This document shows positions 22,356-30,429 of a DNA stretch of 30,546 nt, in pieces; the stretch's first letter is position 1; every line of letters begins with the position of its first letter. This DNA is from CAZMSQ01 sp964569025 (GTDB lineage: Bacteria; Bacteroidota; Bacteroidia; Chitinophagales; Saprospiraceae). The stretch is taken from contig CAZMSQ010000028.1 in assembly GCA_964569025.1 (NCBI GenBank), positions 1 to 30,546 of the forward strand. Reading direction: 5' to 3'. Under the pieces are notes generated by a model. It searched no databases, was not told the origin of the DNA, and saw only the letters and a list, made by a program, of their open reading frames with translations. Position numbers and translations under genes: made by a program.

Positions 22356-23567
22356 TCATTCTCCACCCCCTTCAATAGCGGCGATTCCGGGCAGCGTTTT
22401 GCCTTCCAGGAACTCCAGCATGGCGCCACCGCCGGTTGAGACATAGCTGACTTTGTCAGCCAGTCCGGCTTTATTGATCGCTGCAACTGAGTCGCCACCG
22501 CCGACCAATGAGAACGCGCCCTGACTTGTGGCATCTGCCACCGCGTGAGCAATGGCGGTCGTGCCAGCTGCGAAGGGTTCCATTTCAAACACTCCCATTG
22601 GTCCGTTCCAGAGAATGGATTTGGAGGAGCGAATGGCATCACTGAAGGCCTCGCGGGCTTTGGGGCCGATATCGAGCCCCATCCAGCCGTCGGGTATCTG
22701 GTCGCTGTCAGCTTCCTTTACGGAGGCCTCGGATGAAAAAGAATCAGCAATGACTGAGTCTTCAGGCAGAAGGACATCGACACCATCTTGCTTCGCTTGT
22801 GCCAGCAATTGAAGTGCCAGATCCAGTTTGTCGCTTTCAACCAGTGAATTGCCTGTGTCGCCTCCTTTGGCTTTGATGAAGGTATAGGCCATGGCACCCC
22901 CAATGATTAACTTATCTGCGAAGCCAAGGAGTTTTTGAAGCAGCATGATTTTGTCAGAAACCTTCGCTCCACCTACGATGGCGGTGAGTGGCCGGGCTGG
23001 ATTGTCCATTATTTTCCGGGCATTGCGAATCTCCTGCTCCATGAGGAGCCCGAAGGTTTTTTCTTCAGGGCCAAAAAACTGGGCAATGGTGGCGGTTGAG
23101 GCATGGGCCCTGTGGGCTGTGCCAAAGGCGTCATTCACATAGACATCTCCCAACTCAGCCATCTGGCGGGCCAGCTCAATGTCTCCTTTGGTTTCTCCTT
23201 CCTCAAACCTCGTATTCTCCAACAAGAGCACATCTCCCATTCTGAGCTTCGAGATCACATCCCGGACAGCCTGACCCACGGTATCCTGGGTGTGGTAAAC
23301 TGGCCGGTTGATGAGCAATGACAGGTGGCCCATCAGGTGCCGCAGAGAAAATGTATCCCGGTCGATGCTGCCATCCGGCAGGAGTTTCTTCAACGGCCGA
23401 CCGAGGTGAGATAGGATGATGACCATGCCGCCATCGTTCAGGATTTGCTGCAAGGTCGGCAGGGCAGCCCGCATCCGGGTGTCATCTGTGATGTGATGGT
23501 CCTTGTCCAGCGGGACATTAAAATCGACCCTGACAAGGGCCTTTTTACCTGCAAATGAGATTTTCAT
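22356..23567 (-). CDS. pgk: Phosphoglycerate kinase
   Basis: Transfers phosphate between 1,3-bisphosphoglycerate and ADP in glycolysis. The ATG at 23567 gives 403 residues with the conserved start FAGKKALVRVDFNVPL; an upstream ATG at 23600 would add unrelated residues and enter the hairpin between gap and pgk. Substrate-site segments are clear: DFNVP, TDDTRMRAALPT, LSHLGRP, NTRFEEGE, NDAFGTAHRAHAST, then KVSDKI, GGAMAYTFIKA, WNGPMGVFE and the C-terminal VGGGDSVAAI and STGGGAMLEFLEG. Second gene of a gap-pgk operon. Confidence 0.97.
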   Translation of the reverse strand: MKISFAGKKALVRVDFNVPLDKDHHITDDTRMRAALPTLQQILNDGGMVIILSHLGRPLKKLLPDGSIDRDTFSLRHLMGHLSLLINRPVYHTQDTVGQAVRDVISKLRMGDVLLLENTRFEEGETKGDIELARQMAELGDVYVNDAFGTAHRAHASTATIAQFFGPEEKTFGLLMEQEIRNARKIMDNPARPLTAIVGGAKVSDKIMLLQKLLGFADKLIIGGAMAYTFIKAKGGDTGNSLVESDKLDLALQLLAQAKQDGVDVLLPEDSVIADSFSSEASVKEADSDQIPDGWMGLDIGPKAREAFSDAIRSSKSILWNGPMGVFEMEPFAAGTTAIAHAVADATSQGAFSLVGGGDSVAAINKAGLADKVSYVSTGGGAMLEFLEGKTLPGIAAIEGGGE

Positions 23568-23585
23568 GAGAATGCGACTTGAGAA

Positions 23586-23611
23586 AGCCGGGGCACTCAC
23601 GGCCCCCGGCT
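23586..23611 (-). terminator. Hairpin between gap and pgk (weak terminator or processing element)
   Basis: Perfect 8-bp GC-rich arms AGCCGGGG (23586-23593) and CCCCGGCT (23604-23611) with a 10-base loop, 6 bases after the gap stop codon and 18 bases before the pgk start on the minus strand. The downstream tract is only TTTCTC, too weak for full termination, so partial attenuation or mRNA stabilisation of the gap part is more likely. Confidence 0.55.
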
Positions 23612-23617
23612 CTGGCT

Positions 23618-24616
23618 TTATAGTGAGAGAACCCGCTCAGTCAGATCGGCCATCCGGGCGGAATACCCGGCTTCATTGTCGTACCAACCGACAATTTTGA
23701 CCAAATTTCCAGAAACGGTCGTTAGTTCGCTGTCAAAGATGCAAGAGTGTGGATTGCTGAGAATGTCTGAAGAGACAATCGGATCCTCATTGTATTCCAG
23801 AATCCCTTTCAGCTTGCCGGTGGAGGCAGCTTTGAAGGCGGCGTTTATTTCCTCTGCACTGATGGGACGTTGCACAAGGGCAGTAAAGTCGGTGATAGAG
23901 CCATCCGGCACGGGTACCCGCATGGCGTTCCCGTCAAGCTTGCCCTTCAGCTCCGGGATAACCAGCCCCACTGCTGAAGCTGCACCCGTCGTAGTGGGCA
24001 CTATCGAGGCAGCGGCAGCGCGCGCACGGCGCAAATCACTGTGGGGTGCATCCTGGATATTCTGATCGGAAGTATAAGCATGGATGGTGGTCATAAAGCC
24101 CTGCTCGATGCCACACAAATCGTGAAGGGTGCGGGCCATAGGCGCCAGACAGTTGGTGGTACAAGACGCATTGGAGAAAATGTGCATGTCGCTGCGAATG
24201 ATGTCATCGTTGACGCCAAGCACAATTGTGGGCACATCATCACCCTTTGCAGGTGCCGAAATAATCACCTTCTTCGCGCCGGCCTGCAGGTGCAGCCCCG
24301 CCTTGTCCGCAGAGCGGAAGATGCCCGTGCACTCCAGTACTGCATCAACCCCCATTTCAGCCCATGGTAACTTCGATGGGTCTCGCTCAGAAAGCGCCCT
24401 GATTGCATGGCCGTTGATGTGGATATAGTCTTCATCAGCTGATATCTCACCTGGAAACTTGCCGTGTACCGTATCGTACTTAAACAAGTGGGCAAGGGTG
24501 GCATTGTCGGTCAGGTCATTGATGGCAACAACCTCAATCCCTGATTTTTCAAGCAAAAACCGAAGGCTGATGCGGCCTATCCGGCCAAATCCGTTGATGG
24601 CGATTTTTTTTGACAT
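23618..24616 (-). CDS. gap: Glyceraldehyde-3-phosphate dehydrogenase, type I
   Basis: The glycolytic enzyme oxidising glyceraldehyde-3-phosphate to 1,3-bisphosphoglycerate. The 332-residue length is standard. NAD-binding INGFGRIGR lies at 7-15; VVAINDLTD keeps the Asp (D34) typical of NAD-specific enzymes. The catalytic C152 is in SNASCTTNCLAP, followed by HAYTSDQNIQDAPHSDLRRA, VPTTTGAASAVG, GNAMRVPVPDGS and the closing GWYDNEAGYSARM. First gene of the gap-pgk operon, with a good -7 element upstream. It differs from the long GAPDH at 12208 in length and in the cofactor-determining residue. Confidence 0.97.
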   Translation of the reverse strand: MSKKIAINGFGRIGRISLRFLLEKSGIEVVAINDLTDNATLAHLFKYDTVHGKFPGEISADEDYIHINGHAIRALSERDPSKLPWAEMGVDAVLECTGIFRSADKAGLHLQAGAKKVIISAPAKGDDVPTIVLGVNDDIIRSDMHIFSNASCTTNCLAPMARTLHDLCGIEQGFMTTIHAYTSDQNIQDAPHSDLRRARAAAASIVPTTTGAASAVGLVIPELKGKLDGNAMRVPVPDGSITDFTALVQRPISAEEINAAFKAASTGKLKGILEYNEDPIVSSDILSNPHSCIFDSELTTVSGNLVKIVGWYDNEAGYSARMADLTERVLSL

Positions 24617-24662
24617 GATTCGCTGTTTGTAAATGTTGTCTGAAAGATTTTCTTCGAAGCCA

Positions 24663-24670
24663 CAAAGGTA
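24663..24670 (-). promoter_or_regulatory. -7 promoter element of gap-pgk operon
   Basis: On the minus strand TACCTTTG (24670-24663) matches TAnnTTTG exactly, and is the same octamer as in the IDH promoter. The -33 region is weak (CTGT/TGTG at the expected distance). Transcription would start near 24656, about 40 bases before the gap ATG. The region upstream runs into the N gap at 24717. Confidence 0.45.
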
Positions 24671-24716
24671 CGCTTTGCACCGCTTTTCCCACAGTTCACA
24701 CCTCGGTTTTCTTCAA

Positions 24717-24816
24717 NNNNNNNNNNNNNNNNNNNNNNNNNNNNNNNNNNNNNNNNNNNNNNNNNNNNNNNNNNNNNNNNNNNNNNNNNNNNNNNNNNNN
24801 NNNNNNNNNNNNNNNN
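24717..24816. other. Assembly gap (100 Ns)
   Basis: Exactly 100 Ns, the usual placeholder for a scaffold gap of unknown size. Nothing can be said about what it hides; order and orientation of the two flanks depend on read pairs or other linking data. Confidence 0.98.
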
Positions 24817-24840
24817 GTCGGACCACTATAGTGGTCCGAC
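24817..24840. repeat. Perfect 24-bp palindrome at the gap edge
   Basis: The first 24 bases after the Ns form a perfect palindrome with 12-bp arms, GTCGGACCACTA and TAGTGGTCCGAC. Because it touches the gap, it may be the end of a repeat or inverted-repeat element that broke the assembly, or an artefact of contig ends. There is no T-run, so it is not a simple terminator. Confidence 0.8.
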
Positions 24841-24929
24841 CAGTTGTCAGAAAGCGAAGGAAGATGAGCAATCAATTGGCATGATAGTGAGCGGGTTGGC
24901 GTCGGGAGAAAAATTTTCGGCAAAAAATG

Positions 24930-24962
24930 CTTGGATATGTTGCATGAATAAGGGTATATTTG
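24930..24962 (+). promoter_or_regulatory. Promoter of tRNA-Glu
   Basis: CTTG (24930-24933) and TATATTTG (24955-24962) with 21 bases between them match the TTTG/TAnnTTTG consensus. A start near 24969 leaves a 24-base 5' leader before the mature tRNA. Confidence 0.5.
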
Positions 24963-24992
24963 CCCTGCCTTACGCAAAAGGCGGCAGAGAAT

Positions 24993-25064
24993 GGCCCATT
25001 CGTCTAGTGGTTAGGACGCAAGATTTTCATTCTTGAAACAGGGGTTCAATTCCCCTATGGGCTA
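24993..25064 (+). tRNA. tRNA-Glu (anticodon TTC)
   Basis: A full cloverleaf can be folded by eye. The acceptor GGCCCAT pairs with ATGGGCT (one G-U pair at the end), discriminator A25064. The D arm has GTC...GAC around TAGTGGTTAG. The anticodon stem CAAGA/TCTTG holds the loop TTTTCAT with anticodon TTC at 25026-25028. The T arm is AGGGG/CCCCT with loop TTCAATT. The CCA end is not encoded (CAA follows). The gene is single, with its own promoter and terminator. Confidence 0.95.
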
Positions 25065-25065
25065 C

Positions 25066-25101
25066 AAAAAAAAGCGTGATTCATTCGGATCACGCTTTTT
25101 T
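25066..25101. terminator. Bidirectional terminator after tRNA-Glu and MCE gene
   Basis: Stem AAAGCGTGAT (25071-25080) / ATCACGCTTT (25089-25098), 8-base loop, flanked by eight A on the left and six T on the right. It can serve the tRNA (plus) and the convergent MCE gene ending at 25124 (minus). Confidence 0.88.
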
Positions 25102-25123
25102 AGTTTCACGAGAGTTTTTCTAT

Positions 25124-26176
25124 TCACTCATCTTTTTCTGCTGAATCTTTCCGGTCTCTGCGCTTTGTGCCTGAGCGAGTTTTCAGGGGCATATATCGAT
25201 AAGGTCTTTCGCGCAGATCGGTTGTCAGCGAATCGATTGAACTGGTCATTGCGGTGAGTTCATTGTAGAGCCCGTCTTCAGCAAGCAGCTTACCCAGGCT
25301 GCCGGATCCGTTTTGGACGGAGTCGAGGACGGAGCCGAGATTTGTAAATAAGTTTCGGCTATCCTTGATGGCAAGTTCGAGTTCAGCCATCATGGCGTTG
25401 GTAATTTCAATAGTGGTATCCAATGGCAGGCCCTGGAGCTTTTCCGTTAGGCTGGCGGTATTTTCGAGGAGGGCAGAGATTGATGCCTCGTTGTCCCGGA
25501 CATTTCGGGTGATGGCGTTGAGGTTGTCAGTCATAGCTGAAAAACTGGTTGACGAACGCGATACCATGCTGCTAAGGCTCTCTGTGAGATTGTTGAGGTT
25601 TTGGGCGGTTTGGGCCAGCTCATAGAGGGTCCGGTTGATGCCTTCAGCATCGGGGCTTCCTTTCAGACGCTCTTCGAGGGCATCTACGATGGGTCCAATA
25701 TTGGTGCGTACCTGCTCAAGGTAGACATCAACCTCTTCCGGTGAGCCTACCACTGAGGTGAGGAATCCCTGCACCTGGCCGCGCAAACGACCTTTCTCCT
25801 TCGGGCAGGGCAATTCAGTTGAGCAGGGGATGCCGAGCTTTAATTCTATGGCCTTTCCGCCCATAAATCCTTGGTCAATAATGACTGCGATGGCGGTGGG
25901 CGGGATAATGAATTCGCGATCTACGGTCATGACCACCGTGATGGAGTCCAGCGCATCTGGGTTGGCGTAGTACATGTCTATCACGACACCGATTTGCATA
26001 CCGTTAAGCAGGACCGGAGAAGACTCTGTGAGGAGGTCTACATCTGAATAGACAGCGGTAAAGAATCGGGCGGAGGTCAGGAGATTTCTGCCCTTCAGGA
26101 AATTGTAGCCCCAGATCAGGCCCGCGATGCAGATGACTGCCAAGAGGCCGATGCGGGTTTCATATCGCAATTTCAT
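25124..26176 (-). CDS. MCE/MlaD family lipid-transport protein
   Basis: The substrate-binding part of an Mce/Mla-type lipid transporter that shuttles phospholipids between the membranes. The ATG at 26176 gives 350 residues starting MKLRYETRIGLLAVICIAGL, with one N-terminal membrane anchor (about 9-25) as in MlaD; the frame is open to 26221 but the extra residues are not family-like. The MCE domain covers about residues 36-115 (FFTAVYSDVDLLTESSPVLL, NGMQIGVV, GFMGGKAIELKLG). The rest is a long helical region with many Leu, Asn and Ser, likely coiled coil, ending in a basic/acidic tail. The ATPase and permease partners (MlaF/MlaE) are not in the window. It lies 51 bases after the amidase gene, likely one operon. 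Confidence 0.9.
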   Translation of the reverse strand: MKLRYETRIGLLAVICIAGLIWGYNFLKGRNLLTSARFFTAVYSDVDLLTESSPVLLNGMQIGVVIDMYYANPDALDSITVVMTVDREFIIPPTAIAVIIDQGFMGGKAIELKLGIPCSTELPCPKEKGRLRGQVQGFLTSVVGSPEEVDVYLEQVRTNIGPIVDALEERLKGSPDAEGINRTLYELAQTAQNLNNLTESLSSMVSRSSTSFSAMTDNLNAITRNVRDNEASISALLENTASLTEKLQGLPLDTTIEITNAMMAELELAIKDSRNLFTNLGSVLDSVQNGSGSLGKLLAEDGLYNELTAMTSSIDSLTTDLRERPYRYMPLKTRSGTKRRDRKDSAEKDE

Positions 26177-26227
26177 GAGCGGTAGGTTTGGCGAAAGCAT
26201 CCAATCGCTTTCGGGCGGCAAAGATAA

Positions 26228-27607
26228 TCACCTTTCGGAGTTTTCCCGTGCCTGGCTGATTGGGATGCGCTTTCCATCCTGAAATGCAACCACAAAAGCC
26301 TCGGTAAATCCAAGTGCTCTGAGGTTATCTTTTGACCGCGCAGCATCCAGGTAAGACTGAAACCCGGTCGCAAAATAGGCATATGTGGATTGCGTTTTTT
26401 TGATTTCAATCAGATCCCGCACTTTTTCCCACGGCATCTGCCTGACCGAAGCGGGGTCAGGAGTTTTGAGAATGAGCACCTTGTAGGTAACCGGTCCTTT
26501 GGGAGTTTCTTTCACTTCGTTTTCATGTACCGGAGTGTCCGCTGGTGGAGAAGGCAATAATTCAGCGACGGGTTCAGAAGCCTGAGTCTGTGTTTCTACG
26601 GGCTTCAGTGGTTCTGTTTTGGGCCCGCCAGTGGCAGTATGTCCGGAAGCTTCTCCAAGGACTGGCGCTCTTGCTGTCAGACGGGGGAGTTGTTCGTTGT
26701 TGCCTTCCACCTCATTTTTGTATTCAACGAATGCCTCGGCAATGGATCGTGCGATGGTATATTGGCCTTCAGGGGTGGCCAGAAACTTCTCTTCTTCTGT
26801 GTTGCTCAAAAAGCCGGTTTCCACAAGTACCGAAGGCATGGTGGTGCTCTTCAGAACGGCAAACCCTGCTTGCTTGACACCTCTGCTGTGGCGTTTCCCG
26901 GTTTCAGCAAACCGGTTTTCGAGTTTGTCGGCAAATGAAATGCTTTGTTCCAAAAAGGCATTCTGAAACATTGACAGGATGATATGGCCCTCCGGCGAAT
27001 TCGGATCAAACCCGCCATAGTTGGCACTGTAATCGTCTTCGAGCAAGATGGAGGCATTCTCTCTTTTGGCTACCTCCAGATTAAAGTCTGTGGTGTGCAG
27101 CCCCATAACATACGTCTCGGTACCCCTGATATGCGATGCTTTCGGCATATAGTTGCAATGTATGCTCAAAAAAAGATCTGCCTTGTTTTTATTGGCCACT
27201 GAGGCGCGTTCATGGAGAGGAATGAAGGTATCTTCGGTGCGGGTGAAGATGATATTCAGATTTGGATATGCTGCTTTGAGCATGTCTCCGAGCATCTTTG
27301 AAATCCCCAGCGTCAGATGCTTCTCTCTGGTGTACTGTCCACTGGTGCCGGGATCCCTTCCGCCATGGCCAGGGTCAATGACAATCGTCTTCAATGTGTA
27401 GTTCTGGCCGCCTGCACTGTTTTCTTTGATATATTTGCCCAACTCAGAACCAAAGCGCAGTTGGTTGTCTGATGCAAATGTATGAGCATGCATGCAGTTT
27501 TGGTGGGTGTCATTGCCACCAGAGAGGGTCAGATTGCCATGGGGAATGAAAAAAGAAAGGAGGAATGGCAGCAACGTAAGCGAAATGGTGGTGACTGTCG
27601 TTCTCAT
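26228..27607 (-). CDS. N-acetylmuramoyl-L-alanine amidase (Amidase_3) with SPOR-like C-terminus
   Basis: A periplasmic zinc hydrolase that removes stem peptides from peptidoglycan. The 459-residue protein has an N-terminal signal sequence (TTISLTLLPFLLSFFI). The Amidase_3 domain (about 73-295) has all key residues: H81 in IDPGHGGRDPG, E95 in TREKHLTL, H150 in LFLSIHCN, and catalytic E263 in PSVLVETGFLSN. A Pro/Thr-rich linker (about 300-380) joins a C-terminal SPOR-like region (about 378-450, with TYKVLILKT and YAYFATGFQSYLDAARSKD), which in other proteins binds denuded glycan strands at division sites. It is divergent from the LptD-like gene and is followed by the MCE gene. No clear promoter consensus is visible in the short divergent region. 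Confidence 0.92.
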   Translation of the reverse strand: MRTTVTTISLTLLPFLLSFFIPHGNLTLSGGNDTHQNCMHAHTFASDNQLRFGSELGKYIKENSAGGQNYTLKTIVIDPGHGGRDPGTSGQYTREKHLTLGISKMLGDMLKAAYPNLNIIFTRTEDTFIPLHERASVANKNKADLFLSIHCNYMPKASHIRGTETYVMGLHTTDFNLEVAKRENASILLEDDYSANYGGFDPNSPEGHIILSMFQNAFLEQSISFADKLENRFAETGKRHSRGVKQAGFAVLKSTTMPSVLVETGFLSNTEEEKFLATPEGQYTIARSIAEAFVEYKNEVEGNNEQLPRLTARAPVLGEASGHTATGGPKTEPLKPVETQTQASEPVAELLPSPPADTPVHENEVKETPKGPVTYKVLILKTPDPASVRQMPWEKVRDLIEIKKTQSTYAYFATGFQSYLDAARSKDNLRALGFTEAFVVAFQDGKRIPISQARENSER

Positions 27608-27702
27608 AACCGAAGTGTTGCCTTGTGCCAGTCTTCCTTCAGCAGTGTGGGCGTCTTGATGCTCCCGCAGGGGTCTGGAAGTTGGAATTCGGGCAACTGA
27701 TT

Positions 27703-30429
27703 GTGTGTGTTTCTGTTAACAAGCGTGCTTTGTCGTTCAATTTGATCCGCCAATATACCATATTATTATCGTTTCTCATACTTGCCGGCCTTCACACGGC
27801 CAGGGCACAGGTTGCAGATTCACTTGCGTCAGACAGCACTGAGGTCGATTCGATACTGGTAGACCTTGATACGATTTACGTACGCACTTCCCCTGGCGCC
27901 CCAAAGTCTCCTATTGTGTACGGGTCAAAAGACTCTTTGCATGTGGATGTCCGCAATCAGTTGATGTACTTGTATGGCAATGCAAAAATCCTGTACGGCA
28001 AGACCGAGTTAGATGCAGGATATATTCGGGTTGATCTCCAAAAAAACCTCATCACTGCAAGGCCATTTCCAGATACCTCAGGCATGCTTGTAGGCTATCC
28101 GCATTTTAAGGATGGTGATCAGGAGTTTACGGCAGAAGAGATGACCTACAACTACAAGACCCAAAAGGGAATTATTCACGAGGGAAGGACCATGCAGGGA
28201 GATCTGCACCTGGTAGGCTCGCGCACCAAAATGGTGATGGCTGATGATGTTGAGGAGAATGACCTTATTTACAATGAGGATGTCATTTTCAGTACCTGCG
28301 ACCACCCGGAGCCGCATTTCGGAATCCGGGCCCGAAAGGTGAAGATTATCCCCGATGAGATGGTTATAGTGGGTCCTGCCAATCTTGAGATAGCGGGGGT
28401 GCCCACGCCGCTTTTCCTTCCTTTTGGCTTTTTCCCGATAACGGAAACGCGCTCGGCGGGCTTGATTTTTCCGAGTGGCTATGAGTATTCTCCTACTTTG
28501 GGATACGGCATTTCTAATATCGGCTATTTCACGCCCATTGGGCAGACCATCAATCTGAAGCTTCTTGGCGAAATTTACACCCGTGGAAGTTGGGGGCTGG
28601 TGAGTGAAATCAGTTACAAAAAGCGCTACAAGTATTCAGGCAATGGCACACTGAGTTACCGGGTGCTGAGAGAAGAGGCCAACGATGGGGTCAACTTTGT
28701 CAGGCGCCCCTCTTTGGTCATCAACTGGTCTCACCGGCAGGAAGCCCGCGCGCATCCCTACAACAGCCTGAGCGCCTCTTTGCGCTTTCAGATCGACAAT
28801 CAGATACAGACCTTTCAGACAGACTTCCAGTCTCAGGCGCAGAATATTTACTCTTCGAACATCACCTTCACACGCCGCTTCCCTGACAACTTGTTTACGC
28901 TGACCACCAGTCTTGAGCATTCTCAGAATACCGCCACACGCAATGTGGAGGTCCGCTTTCCGTCATACAGCGCTACTATGAAGCGCCTTTTTCCCTTTCA
29001 GCGCCAAGGGGCGGGTGGAAAGCCTAAATGGTACGAGCAGTTTTCACTGACCTACAATTCCAGCGGATTGGTTCAGCTGAACGGCAAAGACACCACATTC
29101 TTCAGTCAGCAAACCCTAGATGAGGCACGGTACGGAATCCGCCACAATGCAAGTGCAGATATCAATTTCAGGCTTTTAAAATACTTCAATTTTCGCCCTG
29201 CCACAACCTATCGCGAAGATTGGTACTTCAGGACTTATGAAGAGTTTTACGATACCACACAGGTTGTCACCGTTGATACCATTCGCAATGACAATGGAGA
29301 AATTGTTGATATACTGAACGATACTTCAGTTGTCGGCAAGTCGGAACGGGAAATCAGGGGGTTTTTTCCATTGCGGGAATATAACTTCAATGCCAACATG
29401 GACTTCAGCTTGTTTGGCATGGCCCAGTTTCGGAAGTTTTTTATTCGGGGCCTCCGCCACACGCTGCGCACCAATCTGACATTCTCTTATCGCCCTGATT
29501 TTACCAGTGAGAGGTTTGGCTATTTCGATACGTATGAGGGGCCTGACGGCCCAGAGCGCTATTCGGTATTTAGGCCGGAGGCGGGCTTGCGGGGGCCGAG
29601 TAATGGCGGCCGGCAGATGTTGCTTGGGTTTGGGTTTACCAATAATGTGGAAGCAAAGGTGTATTCAAAAAGAGACTCAAGTCTCAAGAAAATCACACTG
29701 CTGAATAATTTCAGGTTTTCGGGAAGCTATGATCTTGCGGCAGATTCATTTGGCCTGAGTAAACTGACTGGCTCGGGGGTCATCAGGTTGTTGAAAAACA
29801 TGACCAACATCAATATCAACATGACCTTCGATCCCTATCAGGTGCAAAACGGCCGCCGCATTGACCGTTTTTTGTGGCAGGACAATGCCCGACTGTTGCG
29901 GTTTGAGCGGTTAAACCTGCGGTTTGATACCGATCTGACCCTTGATGGATTAAAGTCCATCTTTGCGCCCAATGCCGGCAAGGATAAAAATGCTGATCCA
30001 GCACCAGAGGGCCGGGGCATCACCCGTGGGCCATCTCAGGCTGGCTCAGGATTTGAAGACCTTGAAGCCATCATCCGCGGTCTCTCCATCAGTCACGATT
30101 TGAATCTTGAGGCCATCAACGACCCGACCCGCAATCTGGATACCACCCGCGTGACTGCCCACAATATCCGCCTGTCGCTCAGCAACTTGAAGCTCTCCTC
30201 CAACTGGAACATGCAGATTGGAAACATTGGCTACGACTTCATCAACAAGCGGATCACCTACCCCGATTTCACCTTCTCCCGCGACCTTCACTGCTGGACG
30301 ATGAGCCTCTCTGTCCAGCCGACGTTTGGCACGTATCAGTTCCGGATAGGCGTCAAGCCAGGGACTTTGGATTTTCTGGATATTCCGTACCGGAAGAATC
30401 GGCAGGATGCTTCTAACTTTAGATTCTGA
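27703..30429 (+). CDS. lptD: LptD-like outer-membrane LPS assembly protein
   Basis: Likely inserts LPS into the outer leaflet of the outer membrane. The frame is open from a GTG at 27625, but that would leave only 17 bases to the divergent amidase gene and bury the signal peptide. GTG 27703, or TTG 27730 (MSFNLIRQYTILLSFLILAG), fits better; the exact start is uncertain. From 27703 the protein is 908 residues: signal peptide, an OstA/LptA-like beta-jellyroll (DSLHVDVRNQLMYLYGNAKI ... GKTELDAGYIRVD ... FTAEEMTYNYKTQKGII), then a large barrel whose beginning has VPTPLFLPFGFFPITETRSAG, typical of Bacteroidota LptD. The C-terminal strands end in FRIGVKPG. Its context with Kdo and heptose genes elsewhere in the window fits LPS biogenesis. 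Confidence 0.85.
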   Translation: MCVSVNKRALSFNLIRQYTILLSFLILAGLHTARAQVADSLASDSTEVDSILVDLDTIYVRTSPGAPKSPIVYGSKDSLHVDVRNQLMYLYGNAKILYGKTELDAGYIRVDLQKNLITARPFPDTSGMLVGYPHFKDGDQEFTAEEMTYNYKTQKGIIHEGRTMQGDLHLVGSRTKMVMADDVEENDLIYNEDVIFSTCDHPEPHFGIRARKVKIIPDEMVIVGPANLEIAGVPTPLFLPFGFFPITETRSAGLIFPSGYEYSPTLGYGISNIGYFTPIGQTINLKLLGEIYTRGSWGLVSEISYKKRYKYSGNGTLSYRVLREEANDGVNFVRRPSLVINWSHRQEARAHPYNSLSASLRFQIDNQIQTFQTDFQSQAQNIYSSNITFTRRFPDNLFTLTTSLEHSQNTATRNVEVRFPSYSATMKRLFPFQRQGAGGKPKWYEQFSLTYNSSGLVQLNGKDTTFFSQQTLDEARYGIRHNASADINFRLLKYFNFRPATTYREDWYFRTYEEFYDTTQVVTVDTIRNDNGEIVDILNDTSVVGKSEREIRGFFPLREYNFNANMDFSLFGMAQFRKFFIRGLRHTLRTNLTFSYRPDFTSERFGYFDTYEGPDGPERYSVFRPEAGLRGPSNGGRQMLLGFGFTNNVEAKVYSKRDSSLKKITLLNNFRFSGSYDLAADSFGLSKLTGSGVIRLLKNMTNININMTFDPYQVQNGRRIDRFLWQDNARLLRFERLNLRFDTDLTLDGLKSIFAPNAGKDKNADPAPEGRGITRGPSQAGSGFEDLEAIIRGLSISHDLNLEAINDPTRNLDTTRVTAHNIRLSLSNLKLSSNWNMQIGNIGYDFINKRITYPDFTFSRDLHCWTMSLSVQPTFGTYQFRIGVKPGTLDFLDIPYRKNRQDASNFRF

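Noticed and set aside
27625..27702. N-terminal extension of the LptD-like protein from GTG 27625
   Set aside because: It leaves 17 bases to the divergent amidase start, adds non-family residues and places the signal peptide too far inside.
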